From contig JAACJM010000040.1 in the NCBI GenBank assembly GCA_013368315.1, positions 186,001 through 250,000 on the forward strand: a stretch of 64,000 nucleotides of DNA, in the 5' to 3' direction. Both the position numbers and the translations under genes were made by a program. Source of the DNA: Tetrapyrgos nigripes. Its lineage: Eukaryota; Basidiomycota; Agaricomycetes; Agaricales; Campanellaceae. This document shows positions 44,077 to 55,960 of the stretch, in pieces (the stretch's first letter is position 1; every line of letters begins with the position of its first letter). Under the pieces are notes generated by a model, which saw only the letters and a program-made list of their open reading frames with translations, was not told where the DNA came from and did not search any database.

Positions 44077-44555
44077 TGTCACGAACTGCTACAGTTTTTT
44101 GTCCTCCTTCTTCTTCTACTTCATTATTGAACCCATTTTCTGATCACTTGTCTATTGCATTTCCTCAATAAACCTTTTTAAACTTTATAAACCTTGTGTT
44201 ACTGACTTTGAACCTTATAAAACATGTCAAACTTTATAATAACCATCAATCAATCTTCCATTTGATCAATCTTATCTTTTCCCTATCTTTTCCCTACATT
44301 TCTCTGTTTTCTCCTATGTTTCTCCATTTTCTCCTATCTTGTTTCTATCACTTATTCATTGTTCTTCTATATAAACCACTCAACATTCTAGTTAGTCTTT
44401 TCGTTCGTTCACTTCGTCTCTGCTCCATACTAGTACTATGCAGTGTAGAGCATAGTCAGCTTACTCTTACTCTCTATCTACTTCTCTATTCTCAATCAAT
44501 CTTGTCTTTGTGTGACTTGGGTGATTTGTCATTGAGTGTACCAACAACCTTGACA
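44077..44555 (+). repeat. Gypsy-3 5' LTR
   Basis: TGTCACGAACTGC...ACAACCTTGACA, 479 bp. TATA (CTATATAAACC, about 44370) precedes the presumed start region TCGTTCGTTCAC. The following primer site reads CTTGAACAAACT; a CG-to-CA change from the Gypsy-2 form CTTGAACGAACT would explain it. Confidence 0.9.
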
Positions 44556-44839
44556 CTTGAACAAACTCCCATACACCCACCTCACTATTTGAGTTCCTTT
44601 CTCCTTTATCCTGTTTATCCCGATTCTCAACTACTTTCATTTTCGTCTCTATCTCATCCATATCATACTGCAAGTGTTGTTCTCCCCTTATATCCACTGG
44701 TTAATGACTAGGAGTCATAGCCTACAAAAGACTAGGTGTCTTTTGTGCTGACTTGGTGTCAATTGAGCCATAACCATTTGTTCTTGACTCCTTCATCACC
44801 AATCTCTATTGCAAGTGTTGTATTCCTTCCATCCTGTCT

Positions 44840-46813
44840 TCCCCATTCTCTTGGATTCGCTTCGAACCCCCCGAGAACCCACCTGACTATGAACAACCTC
44901 TCCCTCTTCCACTCAATCTACTACACATCGAGTACTGGTGTAGCCACACAGAAAACATTCAGACAGATCCTTGGAGTTACGATCGAAACTTCATCTGTAC
45001 ACATCGTTGGCTTTGGAAACTAGGACCAGGTGATGTGATCCTTTCCGTCTATTTGTACATACAAGTCACCCTCGACCTCGATACTGAGGAAACTGTTGTT
45101 AGGATTACAGGACCTCTGTTCTTCAGAGAATACAATACACCTACAGAACTTACAGACTACGGTACACCATCCTCCTTTATCTTCGAATCTTCATGGTGAT
45201 TTAAAGGGCAGAAAAGAAGGCCCTAAGAGACAAGTCGACGGTCTGCATCTGCAGATCCAAGTCTTCCCTGTGCAGATCGTCCACACATCTTCTTCAAATC
45301 AAGGGTTCTCGACTGCAATTATAACTCAGAGAGTTCAAAACCTTATATATTCTGTGAAAACCAACCCTGTATTAACAGGTACAACACTCAAACACTTCCT
45401 GAAACTGAAATCCTTCCTATCAAGTGTGAAGTTGTAATGCACAACCAAGAACTTGCTATTTGAAAAGCTCATCCTATAATCGACTCTGAAACCGAACCAG
45501 AACAGGGATCATCTACCTCTACAAACACTCAACCAAATCCAGAACCCTCTTCTCTCATACCACCTGATCCAACTTCTGCATCAGATCCATTACCAGATCC
45601 ACCTTCTAATAACCCATCAGCCCCTCCCCAAGATCCTTCTCCTGATTCATCAGAACCAGACAACCCTTCTTCTCCCATAATTCCATCTAACAAAGAACCA
45701 TCCATAGCCCCTCGTCATCCAAATCCTCCTCCTTCTCCAGATCCATCAGATCCAGATGATTCAGCCATGTCTGATGTAGCACCCAATGACTCCAACAGTA
45801 CTTCCAAACAAGGAAGGAAACCCAATGCCTTTAACAGAGAATGTGATGAAGCAAAGTGGTGGTTAGCCTCGTTCAACAACTACCTACGTCAGAACAAGGC
45901 TAGGTACTTGACCAAGGACTCCAAGATGTCCTTATTCCTCTCATTCTTCACAGGAGAAAAAGGAGGAGATTGGGCAACTCAATGAATCACAGAGTGAGAA
46001 GAAGATGAGGAAGATACGAAACTCAAACCAGAAGAAAGGTGATGGATGACATTAAAGGAAATAAAGGACAGGTTCAAAAGGGATCTCAAGGCTCTTGCTG
46101 CTGATGAGGTTGTGAAGAATAAGATCATGAATGCTAGGATGAAGGGAATGGACATTAGTAGCTATAATAGTATCTTTGATACATACAGAGAAGAGTCGGA
46201 CTACAGAGAAACAGCTCTCCTGGATTTCTATAAAGCAGGTCTTCTGAGGGATCTTTGGAAGTCAGTGGCAGGAACATGGCCAAAGTGGAAGGACTTCAAC
46301 GAGTATAGGGAGAGGGCAATGGATCTCCATTTGGAATGGATAAACGAGAGAGAGAAAGAAGGACGATCAAGACCATTCTCTACGCCAAGGACAAACTCGG
46401 GTCCTCCTCAAGGACAGACGGTAGCAAGCGTGAATGCACTTATGAATATGGGGCCAGGTGCTAACTTGTCCTTTACTTCTTTATCTAAACTGACGCCCGA
46501 AGAAAGGGACCAACTCCGAAAAATAGGAGCATGCTTTGCATGCAGGCAACCTGGGCATATGAGCAACGAATGTCCGATCTTCCCAAACAGTACTCCAAGA
46601 ACTTCAACAGCTCAGAATACTTCTCAAAACTTCCCTCCTTGTGCTGTTAGGACAGCCAAAACAGTGGCTCAAACATTGTCATTGTCTTCCTCTCATAATG
46701 TAATCAAAGATATTTCAGATATGATGAACAAGGTCAAGGGTCTGGAAGGAGAAGAAAAAGAACAGGCTAGTGTATATTTGAAGGATGTCATGGCAAAGAT
46801 GATGGATTTTTGA
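44840..46813 (+). pseudogene. Gypsy-3 ORF0 and gag, decayed
   Basis: ORF0 matches Gypsy-2 (PPENPPDYEQPLPLP, DPWSYDRNFICTHRWLWKL, GDVILSV). The gag part carries a Pro/Ser/Asp-rich linker, the core (WLASFNNYLRQNKARYLTKDSKMSLFLSFFTGEKGGDWATQ) and a zinc knuckle C-F-A-C-R-Q-P-G-H-M-S-N-E-C. TGA codons at 45983 and just after (ATQ-stop-ITE-stop, PEER-stop-WMTLK) replace Arg of Gypsy-2. It ends GAT TTT TGA at 46813. Confidence 0.8.
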
Positions 46814-49649
46814 AATACTCCCCTGTTACATCGTCAGGAGGAGTTGTACAGTACACTGGACAGTATAAGAACAATTGTTATCATGTGTTAAACCCCTTTT
46901 GTGAGCATACCTTTCCTTTAGAATTGAGAATGTCAGCAGTCACTCATAACTGACAGGTACCCTCGATAACACTCAAAACTGAACTTATTGGCAAAATCAC
47001 TGGTAGAAAAATCAACGCAGAAGCTCTAATAGACAGTGGTGCGGAAGGCATTATTATCAATGGCTGTTTCACACAAGAAAACCGTTTAACCCTCCTTCCT
47101 ATCAAAAATCCTTTTCCTGTACACAATGTTGATGGTTCCAAAAATACCATGGGATGGGTATGTCATTACACTATTCAAAATCTTTGTATCTATTCCCAAA
47201 CCAAGAGATCATATCATGAAGAGATGGCCAAATTGAGATCACGATATAATTCTCGGTACCGATTGGTTAGAGGAGCATAATCTGGAGGTAGATTGGTCAT
47301 TTTCTAAGCCTGAAACGTGTACTTTGGAACAACCCCCTGTCCTTAATCTACAAACTAAAAAAATCTCCCAAAACAACCATTATTGACCCACGAACCAACC
47401 ACAAGGACTATCAGGTGAAATGGTCAGAACCAATTGGACAGTTCAAACCAATCGCACAGCCAAAGGTTGCAGGCTGGCGTCATCGGATTCCTATCCAATC
47501 TTTTCATCGTTCTTCAGAACCTACAGCTATTTTTACTGAAGAAGACTTTGGTCAGAAGGATGTTCCGAACCAATGGGAACAAGAGGTGTTAGAGAGTTTG
47601 TTTGAGATAGAAGAAGAGTACCTGGCAACAGATTCGGAATTACCTATCTGTGCGGGATTTACCAAAGCTCAAGAACTTGCAGAAGCAGCCCAACAGATGA
47701 AAGAAGACATATCACTCACAGATAAGATTCTGTCTCAATATCATCAGTTTTTACCAGTTTTTGACAAACAAACTTCAGAACGATTACCAAAACGTGGTGA
47801 ATGGGATCATGCTATCGAACTGAAACTGGACTTTGAACCTTGTCCTTGCAAAACATATCCCCTATCTCTTAACAAACAAAAAGAACTCAACAACTTCATT
47901 GACGAGAACTTGGAAAAGAAATACATAAGACTGTCAAAGTCTCCTATGGCAAGTCCTTTCCTCTTTGTTAAAAAGAAAGATGGAAAGCTACACCCTGTAC
48001 AGGACTATCGAGCACTAAACAAAGGAACCATCAAGAATGAATACCCTTTACCACTTATATTGGAATTGGTAGATAAACTTAAAGGGGCACAAGTTTTCTC
48101 AAAATTTGATCTCCGATGGGGGTATAACAATGTGCGAATAAAAGAAGGAGACAAGTGGAAAGCTGTGTTCAAGACAAATAGAGGGCTTTTTGAACCAACG
48201 GTGATGTTTTTCGGTCTTATGAACTCTCCTGCAATGTTCCAAGCAATGATGAACACCCTCTTTAAGGATCTTATTGATTCCAGGAAGGTGGTCATCTACA
48301 TGGACAATATCTTGATCTTCACAGAGACTCTAGAAGAACATTGACAAATGGTTAAACAGGTACTCTCATGACTCCAGAATAACGATCTTTATCCCAAACC
48401 AGAAAAGTGCATCTTTGAAACCAATTCAGTAGAATTCCTAGGTCTTATCGTCTCTCACAATACATTGGCCATGGATCCAGTCAAGGTCAAAGGCATTACC
48501 AAATCGCCGACTCCACAGACAGCCAAAGATGTTCAATCATTTCTTGGATTCGGAAACTTCTACCATCGATTCATACAAGACTTTTCGAAAGTTGCTTGAC
48601 TGCTTTTCAATCTAATGAAAAAGGATGAACCCTCAGAAGAAGCCTTTCAGGCACTTAAAGATGTGTTTACCTCTTCACCAGTCCTCTTAATGCCAGATCA
48701 TTCTAAACTGTATCAGGTAGAAGTAGATGCTTCCGACTATGCCACAGAAGGAATTCTATCACAAAAAGGATCAGACAACAAATGGCACCCAATTGCTTAC
48801 CTATCGAAGTCTTTGTCTGAAACTGAACGAAACTACAACATTCATGACAAGGAATTGTTGGCAATCATATGGGCATTAGAAGCTTGGCGATATCACCTTG
48901 AAGGCACACCACATACTATCGAGATCCTTACAGACCACAAGAACTTAGAATACTTTACCATGTCTCAGAAACTTAGTCAAAGACAAGCAAGAATGGCTCT
49001 GTTTCTTATGCGATTTGATTTTACCCTTATCCACAAACCAGGTAGTCTCAATTGCAGTGATCCTCTTTCTCGAAGACCAGATCATAAAGAGGGGGTTGAA
49101 GATGACAACAAGGACAGAGTGTTGCTAGATCCAAAGTTCTTCATAATTTGGGCTACACGACTGGGGTCAGTGATTGCAATCAGAGATGCCAAACTGAGAA
49201 GATGGATTATAGAATGTCAAAAGAAAGACAAGGAAGTTGTGAGTGCTCTTGGAGTCATCTTAAACAACAGTCCATGCTCACTAGTCAAGAACTTACAGGA
49301 GTGGAATTACGAAGATGGGATTATCTTGTTTCAAGGGAAAGTTTACGTTCCCTATGACCAACAATTATGTAGAGACATAGTCAAAATGCAGGACACCCAG
49401 GCCAGTTCAAAACCTATGAACTAGTTAGTAGAGAATTTTGGTGGCCTGGTATGTCAGTATTTGTTTGTGACTATGTTGAAGGATGCGCTACTTGCCAATT
49501 GACCAAGGCACAAAACCATCTGTTACATGTACCATTGGTCCCAAATGACATACCAGAATGACCCTTTGGTACTATTACCACCAATTTCATCATGGATCTT
49601 CCAGAATGTGAAGGCTTCAACGCAATTCATGTAACAGTTGACTGATCGA

Positions 49650-51083
49650 TGATACGCCTGCCAAAAACTCGACTAGAACGAGTTAAAAAGCGTACATATA
49701 TCAAGTATACGGATATATTATGTCTGTTTACTAGGGAATAAGGACTGAAGCGAGCCCAATCTATCAGTTAAAGTGATTCTAGAGGCAACATTCGCGAGCG
49801 CGATACGAAATAAGGATAAGTAGCCTCGAGAGGATGGTACATAAGTCCCTCAAGCTACTAAGTTCGATGTTCGAGTACTAGACTGCTCGTACACGTTTAT
49901 ACGTACATACCCAAGGCACTTGTTCACGAGTAGCCACCTCGCGAGCAGTATAAGTACGCATTACCTCTATTTACGATCCATGGGATTACCAATGTGACAT
50001 AGACTCAAGAAGATAAGATACAAGACTAAAGGAGATGAATGATAACAAGGAGAAACCTCGGATAGGTGCCTTCGCGAAGTATCCCGGAGACATTCCGATA
50101 GTTCGCGAACCTGGTTAGATCTACTCAAGCTAAAGCTAAGATCATCATGATGTTGCCAAATGATCGAGATCTACCTCACCCCTCCTAAAGACACCAAAGA
50201 AGATAGTTCCGACGGATCTAGAGACTTACTGAGGCCCTCTAGAGGACTCTAGTAGGGATGGAGATATCGGAACCTATGAAAGACTGCTCGCGAGCATTGG
50301 AAGAGGTTCGCATGTGATACCTGATGAGGTTACCGGTACGAGTACCGCTCTAGACCTCCATTACAAAGAAGCTAGCATGTGCTACATATACCCTGGCCCT
50401 CTCACGAGGACTCTGTACATATTCTGATTGGGCGATTCATGTAAATACTGTTCGCGTATCTCTCTCCTTAGTTACTTTCATTCAATCTCTCGTGTTTCAC
50501 TATATAATATTGCGGACTTTAAATAATATTAGCTACTGTACAGTTCTAGGACCTCTAGAGTATAAAAGGACGAAGTACTCGTAGCTAGAAAACAGATTAG
50601 TACTTGCGTGTATTGCTGTGGATTCTGGATAACTCTCGAGAGAAGATTAGGTCTCTCGCTTGCCCAGGCCAGCTTTATATCAATAGGAATTTCTACAAAA
50701 ACCCAAAACTTTAAAGACTCGAACATTAGTTCACCCTAAGACAAAGATTGTTGTGATTGCATTGGCATATTGGCCCCATATTGTGTTTATTGAACTTAGG
50801 CATATTGGCCTCATTGTGTTATTGAAGATCTAGGCAATTGGCCTCTTATTGTGTTTATCTCGAAGTCAAGAAGACTGTCAATTGTGACCATTGCTATTGT
50901 TGAACCCCCTATTGTTCCCAAATCGGTTCTAGAGCCGTTTACCTTTAAGCTACACAAGTTATACAAGTGTTCTGCCACTTTGGATCACCTCGCATTATAT
51001 AGCAGGATTGGTGTTTGTGTGTTTTTGGTGTTGTTAGCTTCGATCTTCGAAGCTATTAGCATTATCCACTAGCCAGCCTATTA
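49650..51083 (+). repeat. LTR-B relative inserted in Gypsy-3 integrase
   Basis: TGATACGCCTGCC...AGCCAGCCTATTA, 1434 bp, with TCGA on both sides (49646-49649 and 51084-51087). It splits the TVDRS block of integrase. It keeps the family ends and block order (GGGAATAAGGACTGAAGCGAGCCC resembles GGGAATAAGAGGACTAGGGTGAGCCC) but is strongly diverged and CpG-richer, so it is a different and probably younger subfamily. Confidence 0.75.
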
Positions 51084-51949
51084 TCGACTAAAACTGTAGT
51101 CGTTTCTCCCTGCTGAAAAGATATTGATAGTGACAGTACTATTGATGTTTTGTTCAATAACACTTGGTGATGGTATGGTCTATGGGACAAAATGATATCG
51201 GATCAAGGACCACAATTTGCGAGTCAGGTTATGAGAGGAATATATGCTAAGTTAGGTATTACCTCAGCTCTTAGTATGGCTTATCACCCACAAACAGACG
51301 GCAAGACTGAAAGGTTCAATCAAGAACTCAAACAATACTTATGAACCTTCTGCAACTATCGTCAGGACAATTGGGTCAAATATTTACCATATGCTGAATT
51401 CTGTCATAACACCCAAATACATTCTGCCACTGGGAAATCACCTTTCAAACTACTTCATGGATATATTCCTTGACTCTTTCCTTCAATCAATCCTTCTTCA
51501 CACGTACTGAAAGTAGAAGAATGCCTTCAAAACTTAAAGGAGTTACAGGAAGAATTGAAAGCAAGTTTAACAACAGCAGCAGAGTTGATGAAAAGACAGA
51601 ACATGGACCATGTAAAAGAAGGGTTAAAGTTTAAAGTTGGGGATAAAGTATTGCTTGACAGAAAGAAATTAAAGACAACTAGGCCAAAAGCTAAGGGCCA
51701 GTTCGGATTCCCAGGGTTTTTTGAGACACCCTGGTTTTTTGTTAGTTTTGGCGGGAGATCAGCTTAGCTTAGTGATAGTAGTTAGCATCAGTCCAACCCT
51801 GTAACAAGCGAAAAACCTGGCTGTTCGGATGACCGTTCGTAGTTTATCTTTGATTATCGATTTGAAGAACGCATGTTCGGATACCAAGCTTATGATTTAT
51901 AGCTGATCTGCGTGATATGACCCCGTTTTTCTTTTTCCTTTCTTTCCCC

Positions 51950-53204
51950 ATGGATGCTGGGGCTCCTCCCGGCTCAGCTGCTCCTGCATCTACTGACGAA
52001 CCAGATAGTCAAGATATCTGGAATGGTGATGTGGACAACTTCATCCTGATGCATTTGGAGCAAGTCAAGAAGGACCAGAAAGGGACTCGGGACCAGTTCG
52101 GGGCCGCCGTATGGACTAATCTCAGTGCCCAGCTTCAGTCTGCGGGACACTGTGTGTACTCCAATGACGAGTTGAAGGACCATTTCCGTTTGGTATGTGT
52201 CTGGCTTTCTTGTTTTGCTTGCTGATACTAACTGACCCCTATCGTTCTGTAGCTCAAAAAATCGAAGACTAGCACCACATCCTCTGCTCCACGTCCTCTA
52301 GAGACCCCTCCTACTTCACATTCTGCTGCCCCTCTCCCCTCTATCTCTGCTCCCTTGCCATATGCAGCTCCGTCCTCTGCCAATGCTACTGCTGCACCAT
52401 CTGTGCCTCCTCCACCTTCTACTGCTCATTGGACTCCCAAGGCTGAGGCACTTCTCATAGAGCATCTCGTCGAAGTGAAGGCCAAGGGGCAGATGTCCAA
52501 AAATAATTTCAAGCCTTCAGTATACCAGTCTGCGGCTGCATACCTTTGTGAAAAGGGATACAACTTCACGAAAACTCAAGTGAAGGGAAGGTGGACAAGG
52601 GTGAGTGATTCTAATTGTTATCTGGGTCATCAATTGATACATTCTCCCTTTTCTAGTTCAAAAAAGACTTCAAGATTGTTTGGAGGCTCAGAACCCTGTC
52701 CAGATTTGGATGGGACAATGTTCGCAACATGGTCACTGCAACAGACCAGGTATGGGATGCTTACATCAAGGTATGTGTTTCCGATAATCCAAATCAACAG
52801 CTGGTGTTGATTCCTATTCCAAGGGTCATTCGAAAGCAGGTCCCTTCCGAAACAAGCCCTTTCCTCACTACGACGACATAGCCTCTGTGAGTGGCCAGAG
52901 CACTGCCACTGGTGCTCTGGCAATGTCTTCTGAGAACTCAATATGTCGTACTTGGGACCAACCAGACAGTGACTCTTCCGAGGAGTCTGATGAATCTGAT
53001 TCGGAGGATGAAGTGCTCTCCAAAGTACGTGATTATATTCATTTCAACATCACTATACACTTACGACCTTACTGAAATATACAGAAGCGCCATGCTGTGG
53101 CATCTACCCCTGTGCCAAAGCGTGTTCGTGCCTCAGCTGGCGCTCAGGCTCTTGGGTCTGTTCACAACAACATGCATAAGCACAAGAAGATTAGGCCTAT
53201 ATAA
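51950..53204 (+). CDS. Harbinger Myb/SANT-like DNA-binding protein
   Basis: Exons 51950-52192, 52253-52600, 52657-52770, 52824-53024 and 53085-53204; all introns (60, 56, 53, 60 nt) are GT...AG and in phase 0, giving 341 residues without a stop. The first intron has a TACTAAC branch site. I chose the ATG at 51950 (MDAGAPPGSAAP); an ATG 11 codons upstream adds only a hydrophobic stretch. Two similar helical regions (IWNGDVDNFILMHLEQVKKD... and HWTPKAEALLIEHLVEVKAKGQ...QVKGRW) resemble Myb/SANT repeats. The block VWDAYIK-GHSKAGPFRNKPFPHYDD is the standard C-terminal part of the fungal family, followed by an acidic DSSEESDES tract and a basic tail. In Harbinger elements this protein helps transposase binding and import. 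Confidence 0.85.
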
Positions 53205-53212
53205 AGACTCAC

Positions 53213-54149
53213 CTGATACTGGCAGCTTGCCATTCACGGAGATGATAGTGAATATTCTGATATGGAACAAGCAGTTTAGAGCATAGTGGAAATCCTGCAT
53301 CCGCAACATAATATTTCCCCTCTGGTACCTCAAATCCATTCTTCATTGCTTCTTCAAAAAGATATCCATCTGCAACACTGCCTTCCCACCCCGCCATCAC
53401 ATAGGTGAAGATCATGTCCCAGTCGCACGCAGCAAAAACATTCTGAGACTGATGACCCTTGCGATCTCGGTAGGGAAACCGTTCATCAGCAGGGGACGGA
53501 CGTAAAAATGACTTCCATCGACACTACCCAGACAGTCCTTGAAATGGCGGAATCTGTCGTTTTGGAGGACTCAGTGCATGCGATCAGCAGCTGGGAGGCA
53601 TAGGTACTTTTGCCGAAAACGGTCTGAGACAAGTGCGCGAAGGACATCATGAAAATTTCTTGAAATAAACAGATCAGTGCCTCAGCTCTGAATACAGTAG
53701 GGATACCCATACCTAGATATTGTCTCAAAGCTCTGCTGAAATCTCTCTGCAACCTTCCGAACAGAAAGATTGGTTACAGACTGATATAAAAATGTTGCCA
53801 GGATTTCATCGACATCAATATAGCGACAGGGCTGAAGAGATCCTACAGCCTGCAGTTCCTTCTTCAACTTCTGAAACACATGCAAACGTACTCCGAGATT
53901 ATGCTTAATGCAGTCCGAATGCCCCTTTTTCAACTCTTTCACCCAAGCAGCGCCTGTCAGTGCAGAATTGTGGTATGGTTCCGGATTATAGCAGTGATAG
54001 CTGGCAGCGAAAATGGTGCCTGCGGCTGCAGTAACTGCCATAACACTTGTAACCAGAGCAAGGCAACGGCGATGAAGGGCATCAGCTGACAAGTTGCCAG
54101 AGGTAGCTTGAGAGGGGCGGGCAGGTATATGGGCACTGCTGACACGTAC
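53213..54149 (-). pseudogene. Harbinger DDE transposase, 3'-truncated
   Basis: Exons 54149-53713 and 53658-53213 with a 54-nt intron. N-terminal helix-turn-helix region: HSDCIKHNLGVRLHVFQKLKKEL, ILATFLYQSVTNLSVRKVAERFQQSFETIS. Catalytic domain: CLGSVDGSHF (first Asp), DRKGHQSQNVFAACDWDMIFTYVMAGWEGS, and YYVADAGFP (second Asp). A TGA at 53571-53573 interrupts the frame. The protein ends at YHLREWQAAS, so the NLRHxxxRNVIERxFG part with the catalytic Glu is missing. Its end lies 9 bp from the end of the convergent Myb gene, which points to an internal deletion. Not functional. Confidence 0.85.
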
Positions 54150-54743
54150 CATGAGGAAGCGTGTGTCGGACAATGTCAGACAACGAGTAACTAACACCTA
54201 AATTAACATTGCGTGGTATTCCCACCTTTGGCTAGTTACTAAAACTAATAACTACGTCGTGTCTCGAAAAACCGTGGGTATCCAAACTGGCCCTAAGTTG
54301 GCTAACCGTCGTCATGGACCATTCAAAATCACTGATGTAATTGGCAAAGTTAACTATTGTCTCAAACTGCCAAACACCTGGCAAATTCACTGAAGCTCAT
54401 GGAGTGAACTATCCAGGAGAACCAGGAGAGTTACTGCCAGAAGATAACGAGTATGACGTAGAAGCGATTCTAGATTCAAAACCAACTAAGAATCATCGAG
54501 GAGTGCAGTATTTGGTCAAATGGTTGGACTACTTGGACTCTGAGAATTCATGGGAACCAGCTTCGGGTTTGACGAAATTGAAGGAGATGATTGAAACCTT
54601 CCATCAAGAACATCCAAATGCATATTGACCACCAAACCTGATACGGGAAGGATCCACAGTATGCTTGATGGGAATTAGTTTCGAAGACATCTGGAGAAGT
54701 ACACATGTGCTCCAGGCAAAAGCACAACTTAAAGAGGGGGTAA

Positions 54744-55162
54744 TGTCACGAACTGCTACAGTTCTTTGTCCTCCTTCTTCTACTTCATTATTGAACCCAT
54801 TTTCTGATCACTTATCTATTGCATTTCCTCAATAAACCTTTTTAAACTTTATAAACCTTGTGTTACTGACTTTGAACCTTATAAAACCTGTCAATCAATC
54901 TTCCATTTGATCAATCTTATCTTTTCCCTATCTTTTCCCTACGTTTCTCTATTTTCTCCTATCTTGTTCCTATCACTTATTCATTGTTCTTCTATATAAA
55001 CCACTCAACATTCTAGTTAGTCTTTTAGTTCGTTCACTTTGTCTCTGCTCTGTACTAGTACTACGCAGTGTAGAGCATAGTCAGCTTACTCTTACTCTCT
55101 ATCTACTCCTCTATTCTCAATCGATCTTGTCTTTGTGTGACTTGGGTGGTTTGTCATTGACA
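54744..55162 (+). repeat. Gypsy-3 3' LTR
   Basis: 419 bp, TGTCACGAACTGC...GTCATTGACA. It lacks about 60 bp present in the 5' LTR, in two gaps, and keeps AGTTCGTTCAC at the presumed start where the 5' LTR has TCGTTCGTTCAC. Confidence 0.9.
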
Positions 55163-55500
55163 ATTATGGCGCCATTCTAAACCAGTGATCGTTTAGCACT
55201 AGAGTCTGGGTTGTATAGCCTACATGTTCCTTGCCCGTGAATAGGGGCTTCACTTTTCCTTGAGTTGCACTGGCAGTACTAAGCGCGTTATAGTAGGAAT
55301 TGTTACAAAGTCTTTATAGAACTTTGTATAGTATATGGGGTGGATCTGCTACACATCAACCATAGTACTTAGAATAAGCATATCCTATTCATAAGTACTT
55401 AGTTTTATTGTACTGGCACATACACTTAGTCCACTAGCACTCAGCTTTCTAACTGCCAATTAACGTTTCTATATGTGAATTTTGTACAGCGTATCGCCAG

Positions 55501-55960
55501 CTGGTTGGGCACTGACATATTTTCAACTTCTTCATCTTCTTCAGCCAATTCTTTGCAAACACATAAATCCATCTTCCACTTGTCCTCAGGTAAGGTTATC
55601 TCATCACCAAAGTGATAGGGCTCCCAAAAGTGCTCACCAAGACAGTCTGAATCATGTGACCAAAACCAGCCTCCTTGAGACTAAAGAGGCCAGAGATACC
55701 GTCTTCAACAACTGATTAAAAACCAAAAGAATGTCAGTCATTTGGGCACATGAAATAACATGGCAAAAACTTACCAAAGCACATAAGCCATCGATTGGAA
55801 TTAACAATAGCATGTTTCACAACATTTTTGCCAGCTATGGTCTCCATCTGACAGATCTCATTGAGTGTTGTCTCTGGTGTAATAGTAACTCTTTTCATTT
55901 GAACTGGTCCTGTGATTCTGTCATGACATCTATATTTGGTACTATTTATTTTCCATGGCA
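55501..55960 (-). pseudogene. HECT-like protein, middle part
   Basis: Minus-strand coding blocks: YRCHDRITGPVQMKRVTITPETTLNEICQMETIAGKNVVKH (about 55925-55790), SLKEAGFGHMIQTVLVS (about 55690) and, after an intron, LPEDKWKMDLCVCKELAEEDEEVEN (about 55600-55520). It continues at 34780 once the LTR-B insertion (CCAG duplication) is removed: VPNQL joins a valine-rich segment there. On its 5' side it is cut by the gag fragment. Confidence 0.5.

Larger units (their letters stand above)
51695..54293. mobile_element. PIF/Harbinger DNA transposon in Gypsy-3
   Basis: 2599 bp with about 35-bp inverted repeats: left GGGCCAGTTCGGATTCCCAG, right (reverse complement) GGGCCAGTTTGGATACCCAC. Flanked by TAA at 51692-51694 and 54294-54296, the 3-bp target duplication typical of PIF/Harbinger. 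It carries the family's usual pair, a Myb/SANT-like protein (+) and a DDE transposase (-), convergent. Confidence 0.93.
46811..54743 (+). pseudogene. Gypsy-3 pol in four pieces, with polypurine tract
   Basis: Entered -1 from gag. Protease and RT at 46950-48600 (DSGAEG; YMDN in place of YMDD), RNase H and integrase zinc region at 48615-49645, with a small deletion at about 49385. The integrase core resumes at 51088-51690 after the LTR-B, and the integrase C terminus and chromodomain lie at 54297-54640 after the Harbinger element. Arg-to-TGA changes include EEH-stop-QMV, LS-stop-LQ, KVA-stop-LLF, IPE-stop-PFG, QYL-stop-TFC and IP-stop-LFP. The tract AAAGAGGGGGTAA ends at 54743. Confidence 0.85.
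44077..55162 (+). mobile_element. Gypsy-3: complete but decayed Ty3/gypsy element carrying two later insertions
   Basis: LTRs at 44077-44555 and 54744-55162. Target duplication ATTAT at 44072-44076 and 55163-55167. Internal parts follow the Gypsy-2 order without the extra ORF. It was hit by an LTR-B (49650-51083) and a Harbinger element (51695-54293), which together add about 4 kb. Many in-frame TGA codons sit where Gypsy-2 has Arg. Confidence 0.92.
34785..55496 (-). repeat. LTR-B copy (-) split by Gypsy-2 and Gypsy-3
   Basis: Minus-strand start CGATACGCTGTACAAAATTC ends at 55496 and the 3' end CACCTATTA at 34785. Both flanks are CCAG (34781-34784 and 55497-55500). The LTR sequence itself is present only at 34785-35625, 43521-44076 and 55163-55496, about 1.7 kb in sum, and lines up with the copy at 25525-27229. 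The insertion interrupts the HECT-like gene. Confidence 0.8.

Noticed and set aside
44196..44711. 171-codon ORF at the Gypsy-3 5' LTR
   Set aside because: It spans the LTR, primer site and leader and is Leu/Ser/Phe-rich from pyrimidine-rich DNA; no homologous frame in Gypsy-1 or Gypsy-2.
18483..54743. UGA recoded as arginine (variant genetic code)
   Set aside because: The FAD oxidase, the Tc1 transposase and GT8 fragment use TGA or other stops normally at their ends, and many CGA codons persist; CpG decay is simpler.
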